From positions 1-11,907 of the forward strand of contig NZ_JZWV01000685.1 in NCBI RefSeq assembly GCF_000966975.1: a DNA stretch of 11,907 nucleotides, given 5' to 3'. This document shows positions 6,769 through 11,907 of this stretch, piece by piece. The notes under the pieces are model-generated. The model was not told where the DNA came from. It was given only the letters and a program-made list of their open reading frames with translations, and did not search any database. The translations under genes were made by a program, and so were the position numbers. Positions within the stretch are counted from its first letter, which is position 1; each line of letters begins with the position of its first letter. Source of the stretch: Streptomyces katrae (lineage in GTDB: Bacteria; Actinomycetota; Actinomycetes; Streptomycetales; Streptomycetaceae).

Positions 6769-8546
6769 CCGCCACTGTCCCCACGGCCACTGATCCCCAG
6801 CCCGCCGACGCGCCCACCGACGCGACCGCCGGCCCGCAGCTCCTGCCCGTACGCCAACTGCCCGGCTCGCGGCGCCCCGCCGGCCCCGGCCCCGGCGCCG
6901 GTGACGGCAGTGACGTTGGTGACGCAAGTGACGCAAGTGACGGCGGTGACGGCGGCAGCCCCGGCGTCCGGCCGTCCGCCGGCCCGGCCCGCCCGATGGT
7001 CCGTTTCCGTTCCTCGCGCCCCGACCTGCTCCTGTGCGGGGCGCTGCTGCTGGTCATCGTCCTCGTCCAGGGCTGGAACCTCACCGACTTCCCGGCCCTG
7101 AGCGACGACGAGGGCACCTACCTGGCCCAGGCGTGGGCGGTCCAGCAGGGCGAGGGCCTGGCGCACTACACGTACTGGTACGACCACCCGCCGCTCGGCT
7201 GGATCCAGATCGCGGCCCTGACCTGGCTGCCGTCCCTGTTCGTGCCCGACTGGATGACGGTCGCGCCGATGCGTTTCTCGATGCTCGCCGTCTCCGCCGC
7301 CAGCGCCGTACTGATCTACGTGCTGGCGCGCCGGCTGTGGCTGCCGCGCTGGGCGGCGGGGCTGGCGATGGGGCTGTTCGGGCTGTCGCCGCTGTCGGTG
7401 GTGCTCCAGCGGGAGATCTTCCTCGACAACCTCGCCGTGATGTGGATGCTGCTGGCGTTCTGCCTCGCCGCGTCCCCCAGCCGGCACCTGTGGCACCACT
7501 TCGGTTCGGGGCTGGCGGCCGCCACCGCCGTCCTGACCAAGGAGACGATGCTGGTGGTGCTCCCGGCGCTGCTGGTGACGATGTGGCGCCACAGCCACCG
7601 TGACACCCGCAAGTTCGCCGTCACCGGGGCCATCACCGCCTGCGCGCTGATCGGCCTGTCGTACCCGCTGTACGCCCTGCTCAACAACGAGCTGCTGCCC
7701 GGCGCCGGGCACGTCTCCCTCATCGACGGCATCACCTACCAGATGAGCCGGCCCGGCTCCGGCTTCATCCTGGACCCCGGCTCCGGTTCGAACGGTGTCT
7801 TCCGGTCCTGGCTGTACTACGACACGGTCCTGCCGCTGGGCGGCCTGGCCGGCGCGGTCCTGCTGCTGGTCACCCACCGGTGGTCGGTGACCGCCCGGGC
7901 GCTCGCCGGTCCGGCGCTGGCCGCCGTGCTCCTGGCGGTGGTGGCGATGCGGCCCTCCGGCTACCTCCCGGCGATGTACGTGATCCAGGCCCTGCCCTTC
8001 CTGGCCCTGGTCCTCGCCGCCGCCGCGGCCAGCGTCACCCACGCCGTCCTGCGCCGGCGCCGCGGGCCCGGGGAGCGGCGGGCGCTGGTGTACGCGCGGT
8101 GGGCGCTGGCCGGCGTCCTCGCCGTATCGGCGGCCGCGTACGTGCTGCCGCGCTGGTACGAGGGCGACCGCACGGCCCTGACCGCCGACGCCAACGCCCC
8201 CTACCGGCGGGCCGCCGCCTGGCTGGGCCGGGAGGTGCCCGATCCGGCGCACACCCGAGTCCTCGTCGACGACGCGCTCTGGCTCGATGCTGTTCACTCC
8301 GGTTTTGCACCCGGACCGGGTGCCATCTGGTTCTACAAGGCGGACCTCGACCCGGCCGTCACCAAGACCCTGCCGCGCGGCTGGCGGGACATCGACTACG
8401 TAGTCTCCTCGCCCACCGTGCGTCGCGACGCGGTGGACCTGCCCACCGTGAAGGCTGCTCTTGAGCATTCGACCGCGGTCGCCGTCTTCGGTACGGGCGA
8501 GGACCGTATCGAGATCCGCCGCACCGACCGCGAGAGTGGGAGCTGA
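6765..8546 (+). CDS. GT39/ArnT-like polytopic glycosyltransferase (GT-C fold)
   Basis: A 593-residue integral membrane protein. Residues 1-80 form a Pro/Ala/Gly/Asp-rich, probably disordered cytosolic tail containing a GD/SD repeat (about 46-63). Membrane segments start with LLLCGALLLVIVLVQG (88-103). The first external loop carries ALSDDEGTYL (111-120), whose acidic pair fits the GT-C catalytic position, and YDHPPLGW (139-146). REIFLDNLA (216-224) and LTKET (257-261) are also typical. Roughly ten membrane spans follow in alternation, ending in a soluble C-terminal region (about 462-593). Family knowledge: GT39/GT83 enzymes transfer a sugar from polyprenyl phosphate to protein, lipid or glycan acceptors on the outer face. 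The GTG start overlaps the GT2 stop codon (GTGA), and GAGGA at 6751-6755 lies nine bases upstream. A Met at residue 78 is a possible shorter start. The next gene probably makes its lipid-linked donor. Confidence 0.85.
   Translation: MTATVPTATDPQPADAPTDATAGPQLLPVRQLPGSRRPAGPGPGAGDGSDVGDASDASDGGDGGSPGVRPSAGPARPMVRFRSSRPDLLLCGALLLVIVLVQGWNLTDFPALSDDEGTYLAQAWAVQQGEGLAHYTYWYDHPPLGWIQIAALTWLPSLFVPDWMTVAPMRFSMLAVSAASAVLIYVLARRLWLPRWAAGLAMGLFGLSPLSVVLQREIFLDNLAVMWMLLAFCLAASPSRHLWHHFGSGLAAATAVLTKETMLVVLPALLVTMWRHSHRDTRKFAVTGAITACALIGLSYPLYALLNNELLPGAGHVSLIDGITYQMSRPGSGFILDPGSGSNGVFRSWLYYDTVLPLGGLAGAVLLLVTHRWSVTARALAGPALAAVLLAVVAMRPSGYLPAMYVIQALPFLALVLAAAAASVTHAVLRRRRGPGERRALVYARWALAGVLAVSAAAYVLPRWYEGDRTALTADANAPYRRAAAWLGREVPDPAHTRVLVDDALWLDAVHSGFAPGPGAIWFYKADLDPAVTKTLPRGWRDIDYVVSSPTVRRDAVDLPTVKAALEHSTAVAVFGTGEDRIEIRRTDRESGS
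6901..6954 (+). repeat. Tandem 9-bp repeat (six units) inside the GT39-like gene
   Basis: Six consecutive 9-base units begin GTGACG and differ in the last three bases (GCA, TTG, CAA, CAA, GCG, GCG). In the gene's frame they encode an acidic [G/S]-D-[G/A/V] run in the N-terminal tail. Nine bases keep the reading frame, so copy number can change without breaking the protein, consistent with replication slippage in a disordered linker. Confidence 0.85.
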
Positions 8547-8552
8547 ACCACC

Positions 8553-9764
8553 ATGAGCGAGGACCTGTGGCCCCCGCACGCCCTGGAGCATCCGGAAGTC
8601 GACACTCCGCCGGTGTCGTCCGGGCCCGGCGGCGTCACCCTGATCATCCCGACCTTCAACGAGTCCGCCAACGTCGCGGAGTTGCTCAGGCAGCTGCGCG
8701 CCTGCCTGCCCGCGCACCCGCCCTGTGAGGTGCTCTTCGTCGACGACTCCACCGACGACACCCCCGCCCTGATCGAGAAGGCCGCGGCCGACTGCCCCTT
8801 CCCGGTGGCCGTCCTGCACCGCGACAGCCCGGCCGGGGGCCTGGGCGGGGCGGTGGTCGAGGGCATCGCGCGGGCCGGCTCGGACTGGATCGTCGTCATG
8901 GACGCCGACCTCCAGCACCCGCCGCACCTGGTCCCCGAGCTGGTGGGGGAGGGCGAGCGCTCCGGCGCCGACCTCGTCGTGGCCTCCCGCTACCTGCCCG
9001 GCGGCAGCCGGGCCGGACTCGCCGGCGGCTACCGCGTCGCCGTATCGCGGGGTGCGACCTGGCTGGCCAAGGGGCTCTTCCCGCGCGCCCTGCGCGGGAT
9101 CAGCGACCCGATGAGCGGGTTCTTCGCCATGCGCCGCTCGGCCGTCACCGGCGCCGTGACCGGCGGGGCGCTCAAACCGCTCGGCTACAAGATCCTGCTG
9201 GAGCTGGCCGTCCGCTGCGGGCCGGCGAAGACCGCCGAGGTCCCCTTCGTCTTCCAGGACCGCTTCGCCGGGGAGTCCAAGTCCACCGCCCGCGAGGGCC
9301 TGCGCTTCCTGACGCACCTGGCCGCCCTCCGCTCGGCGAGCCCGCTCGCCCGGATGATCGGCTTCGGTCTGATCGGGCTCTCCGGTTTCGTCCCCAACCT
9401 CCTCGCGCTGTGGCTGCTCACGCACGCCGGGATGCAGTACCTGGCCGCCGAGGTGGTGGCCAACCAGGCCGGGGTGCTGTGGAACTTCCTGCTCATCGAG
9501 ACCCTCCTCTTCCGCGACCGCCGCCGGCACCGCCACTGGGCGGACCGCGTCGGGCGTTTCGCCCTCCTCGCCAACGCCGACCTGCTGTTGCGGATCCCGC
9601 TGATCGCGCTGTTCGTCGACAGGTTCGGCCTCGGCGTGCTGCCCGCGACGGCCCTGGCGCTGGTCACCACCTTCGTCCTGCGCTTCGTCGCCACCGAGGC
9701 CCTCGTCTACCTGCCGCGCGGGCCACGCGCGGCGGCCCGTAACCGCCCCACGACCAGGAGTTGA
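8553..9764 (+). CDS. Polyprenyl-phosphate mannose synthase-like GT2 fused to a GtrA domain
   Basis: A 403-residue protein with two parts. Residues about 27-250 are a dolichol-phosphate-mannose-synthase-type GT2 domain: LIIPTFNESAN (30-40), VDDSTDDT (63-70), MDADLQHPP (116-124, metal-binding DAD), ASRYLPGGS (144-152), DPMSGFFAMRR (185-195) and ESKS (241-244). Residues about 265-388 are a GtrA-like domain with four predicted membrane segments (about 268-290, 297-319, 334-355, 362-386). Family knowledge: such enzymes put a nucleotide-sugar hexose onto undecaprenyl or related polyprenyl phosphate, and GtrA domains are thought to anchor the enzyme or help flip the lipid-linked sugar. Mannose or glucose cannot be told apart here. 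It starts six bases after the GT39-like stop, with GGGAG upstream (8537-8541), so it is surely co-transcribed. Its product is the expected donor for the GT39-like neighbour. The DPMS call is strong; sugar identity is open. Confidence 0.9.
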   Translation: MSEDLWPPHALEHPEVDTPPVSSGPGGVTLIIPTFNESANVAELLRQLRACLPAHPPCEVLFVDDSTDDTPALIEKAAADCPFPVAVLHRDSPAGGLGGAVVEGIARAGSDWIVVMDADLQHPPHLVPELVGEGERSGADLVVASRYLPGGSRAGLAGGYRVAVSRGATWLAKGLFPRALRGISDPMSGFFAMRRSAVTGAVTGGALKPLGYKILLELAVRCGPAKTAEVPFVFQDRFAGESKSTAREGLRFLTHLAALRSASPLARMIGFGLIGLSGFVPNLLALWLLTHAGMQYLAAEVVANQAGVLWNFLLIETLLFRDRRRHRHWADRVGRFALLANADLLLRIPLIALFVDRFGLGVLPATALALVTTFVLRFVATEALVYLPRGPRAAARNRPTTRS

Positions 9765-9787
9765 GCCGCACCGAAAGGACCACCCGC

Positions 9788-11907
9788 ATGCGAAGGAAGA
9801 TCCGACGGAGGGCAGGGCGCAGGGCCGCGCTGGCCGCCGTCGGGGCGATGACCGCAGGCCTGCTGCTCACCGCCCCGCAGCAGGCCACGGCCGGAGCGCC
9901 CAACCTGCTCACGAACCCCGGTTTCGAGACAGCCGGCGCGCCCGGCTCCGACATGCCGTCCTGCTGGGAGAAATCGGGCTGGGGCGACAACGACTTCACC
10001 TTCGCCACCGTCGCCGACGCCCACAGCGGCACCAAGGCCGTGCAGGTCTCGCTCACCCGCCGGGTCAGCGGCGACCGCAAGGCCCTGGTCACGGAGAACG
10101 CCACCTGCGCCCCGGCCGTCGTGCCGGGCAAGCAGTACGACCTGTCCGCCTGGTACAAGTCGAACACCCCGGACGTGGCGGTGACCGTGTTCCGCCATGA
10201 CACCGCCGCCGGCTGGCAGTACTGGACGGACCTGCAGAACCCGCCGGTGAGTGCCGCCTGGTCGCGCACCCAGGTGCGTACGCCCGCCGTCCCGCCGAAC
10301 ACCGACAAGATCTCCTGGGGGCTGTCCGTCTACGGGGTGGGGACGCTCACCACCGACGACTACGCGCTGGAGGAGGTGGGCGCCGTCCCGCCCCGGCCGA
10401 CGTGTACGGGGACCGCCGAGGAGTGCGCCAAGGGCAAGTGGGAGGTGATGGGCACCCGGAACCCGGTGCGCTCGATGCACGCCGTGGTCCTGAAGAACGG
10501 CAAGGTGCTGCTGATCGCGGGCTCCGGCAACGACATCTCCCAGTTCAACGCCGGGACCTTCACCTCCGCCGTCTACGACCCGGTCGCCGGGAGCGTGAAG
10601 ACGATCCCGACGCCGGTGGACATGTTCTGCTCGGGGCACGTGCAGCTGGCCGACGGCCGGGTGCTGGTGATGAGCGGCAACAAGGGCTACCCGTCCGCCG
10701 ACGGCAAGATCGGCTACCAGGGGCTGAAGGACTCGTACGTCTTCGACCCGGCGACCGAGACGTACACGAAGACGAACGACCTGAACGGCGGCCACTGGTA
10801 CCCGTCCGCGACGATCCTCGGCAACGGTGACGTGATCTCCTTCGGCGGTCTGAAGGAGGACTCCACGGGCAACGTCACCGCGGAGAGGTTCTCGGCGGCG
10901 CAGAACAAGTGGCTGCCGCTGGACCAGGTCCACCAGACCTGGTCGTACTGGGGCCTGTACCCGTCGATGATCCTCATGCAGGACGGCCGGCTCTTCTACT
11001 CCGGCAGCCACACCTTCGGCAACGGCACCGCCGGCTCGGGTTCCTCCGTCTACGACTACGGGGCCAACACGATCACCGACGTGCCCGGGCTGCGCAAGAA
11101 GGACGAGCGCGACGAGTCGGCGAGCGTCCTGCTGCCCCCGGCCCAGGACCAGCGGGTGCTGACCATCGGCGGCGGCAACAACGAGACCAACCCGGCCGCG
11201 AACCGGCTCACCGACCTCATCGACCTGAAGAAGCCGAGCCCCGCCTACACCGCGGGCCCCGACCTCCCCCAGGGCCTCGTCGACACCGGTACGGGCAAGC
11301 GCCCGCAGACCGGGGCCGAGGGGAAGATGTACGTCTCCGCCGTGCTGCTGCCCGACGGCAAGGTGCTGGAGACCGGCGGCGGGCTGCACGACCGGGCCGA
11401 CCCGGTCTTCGAGGCCTCCTTCTTCGATCCCGGTACCAACACCTACCAGCCGGGCCTGGCCACCGACCCGATCCCGCGCACGTACCACTCGGGTGCCTTC
11501 CTGCTGCCCGACGGCCGGGTCATGTCGGTCGGCGACAACCCCGGCAACGGCACGTACAACCACGCCGTGTCGGTCTACACCCCGCCCTACCTGTTCAAGG
11601 GTCCGCGCCCGAAGCTCACTTCGGTGATCGACACCGAGTGGGTGTACGGGGACACCCAGCGGATCACCGTCGACCGGCCCATCGCCAAGGCGGAGCTGAT
11701 CCGCCCGGCGGCGGTGACCCACTCCTCCGACCCCAACCAGCGGTTTGTCGACCTGCCGATGAGCGTGGTCAACAACACCACCATCGACCTCAACGTCACC
11801 AGCAACCCCAACCTGGCGCCGCCCGGCTGGTACATGCTCTTCGGCGTCGACGCGGCCGGCATCCCTTCCGTCGCCACCTGGGTCCACCTGGGCGGGGCGC
11901 CCTCGCC
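9788..11907 (+). CDS. Secreted galactose/glyoxal-oxidase-like copper-radical oxidase (AA5), stop beyond window
   Basis: I translated 706 codons open to the right edge. An Arg-rich start, hydrophobic core (13-27) and ATA cleavage site (near 35) form a Sec-type signal peptide; the Arg cluster is not a clean Tat motif. Residues about 39-205 resemble a CBM4/9- or galactose-binding-type sandwich (NLLTNPGFE at 39-47). Kelch-like blades follow (about 225-600), then a DUF1929-type C-terminal domain. Copper-radical residues by family comparison: Cys281 in MFCSG and Tyr338 in HWYPS (thioether cofactor pair), Tyr566-His567 in RTYHS, and His645 in VTHS, followed by PPGWYMLF and GIPSVATW. Family knowledge: these enzymes oxidise alcohols or aldehydes to make H2O2; GlxA of Streptomyces acts with CslA in glycan deposition and morphogenesis. 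ATG 9788 has AAAGGA (9774-9779) eight bases upstream and lies 23 bases after the DPMS-like gene. The last visible residues match the family C-terminus, so little is missing. The true substrate is unknown. Confidence 0.92.
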   Translation, partial: MRRKIRRRAGRRAALAAVGAMTAGLLLTAPQQATAGAPNLLTNPGFETAGAPGSDMPSCWEKSGWGDNDFTFATVADAHSGTKAVQVSLTRRVSGDRKALVTENATCAPAVVPGKQYDLSAWYKSNTPDVAVTVFRHDTAAGWQYWTDLQNPPVSAAWSRTQVRTPAVPPNTDKISWGLSVYGVGTLTTDDYALEEVGAVPPRPTCTGTAEECAKGKWEVMGTRNPVRSMHAVVLKNGKVLLIAGSGNDISQFNAGTFTSAVYDPVAGSVKTIPTPVDMFCSGHVQLADGRVLVMSGNKGYPSADGKIGYQGLKDSYVFDPATETYTKTNDLNGGHWYPSATILGNGDVISFGGLKEDSTGNVTAERFSAAQNKWLPLDQVHQTWSYWGLYPSMILMQDGRLFYSGSHTFGNGTAGSGSSVYDYGANTITDVPGLRKKDERDESASVLLPPAQDQRVLTIGGGNNETNPAANRLTDLIDLKKPSPAYTAGPDLPQGLVDTGTGKRPQTGAEGKMYVSAVLLPDGKVLETGGGLHDRADPVFEASFFDPGTNTYQPGLATDPIPRTYHSGAFLLPDGRVMSVGDNPGNGTYNHAVSVYTPPYLFKGPRPKLTSVIDTEWVYGDTQRITVDRPIAKAELIRPAAVTHSSDPNQRFVDLPMSVVNNTTIDLNVTSNPNLAPPGWYMLFGVDAAGIPSVATWVHLGGAPS

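Noticed and set aside
5344..6936. A 530-codon minus-strand open frame opposite the GT2 gene
   Set aside because: Antisense shadow; no family features and crosses the operon leader.
6606..9536. A 976-codon minus-strand open frame across the glycosyltransferase genes
   Set aside because: It is antisense to three genes with clear family motifs, and its translation is Gly/Arg/Gln/His-rich with no recognisable domain. GC-rich DNA routinely yields such frames.
9707..11887. A 726-codon minus-strand open frame opposite the oxidase gene
   Set aside because: Low-complexity Val/Arg/Gly/His composition; the plus strand encodes an intact AA5 enzyme.

Overview
The window is high-GC actinomycete DNA, almost certainly Streptomyces or a close relative. 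Coding regions use G/C-ending codons heavily, several starts are GTG, most genes have purine-rich ribosome binding sites, and the protein families are typical of streptomycetes. I see no rRNA, tRNA, CRISPR array or insertion sequence. Long open frames run antisense to nearly every gene, but these are GC-rich shadows.

Left part (1-1189, minus strand): the N-terminal 396 codons of a STAND/NB-ARC-type ATPase with two predicted membrane segments, running off the left edge. A 222-base divergent gap with several inverted repeats separates it from a plus-strand large serine recombinase (1412-3070). No phage, conjugation or transposition partner lies beside the recombinase, so it looks like a solo integrase or the remnant of an integrated element. 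Its base composition is poorer in G+C than the genes to its right.

Middle (3168-5231): a complete DUF255/thioredoxin-domain protein of the YyaL/SPATA20 type, with a CHWC motif followed by an alpha/alpha-barrel-like region.

Right part (5455-11907): a four-gene plus-strand cluster that looks like one operon. It encodes (1) a membrane GT2 glycosyltransferase with the ED and QRxRW motifs of cellulose/hyaluronan-synthase-like enzymes; (2) a GT39/ArnT-like polytopic glycosyltransferase whose GTG start overlaps the GT2 stop; (3) a polyprenyl-phosphate mannose-synthase-like GT2 fused to a GtrA membrane domain; and (4) a secreted galactose-oxidase/glyoxal-oxidase-like copper-radical oxidase (AA5) with an N-terminal carbohydrate-binding-like domain and all expected copper-site residues. 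The arrangement recalls the cslA-glxA pair of Streptomyces but adds a lipid-linked-sugar branch. The likely role is to make, decorate and oxidise an extracellular or cell-wall glycan; this is inference from family membership and gene order. The 223-base leader before the cluster has an A+T-rich patch and alternative stem-loops that could be regulatory.
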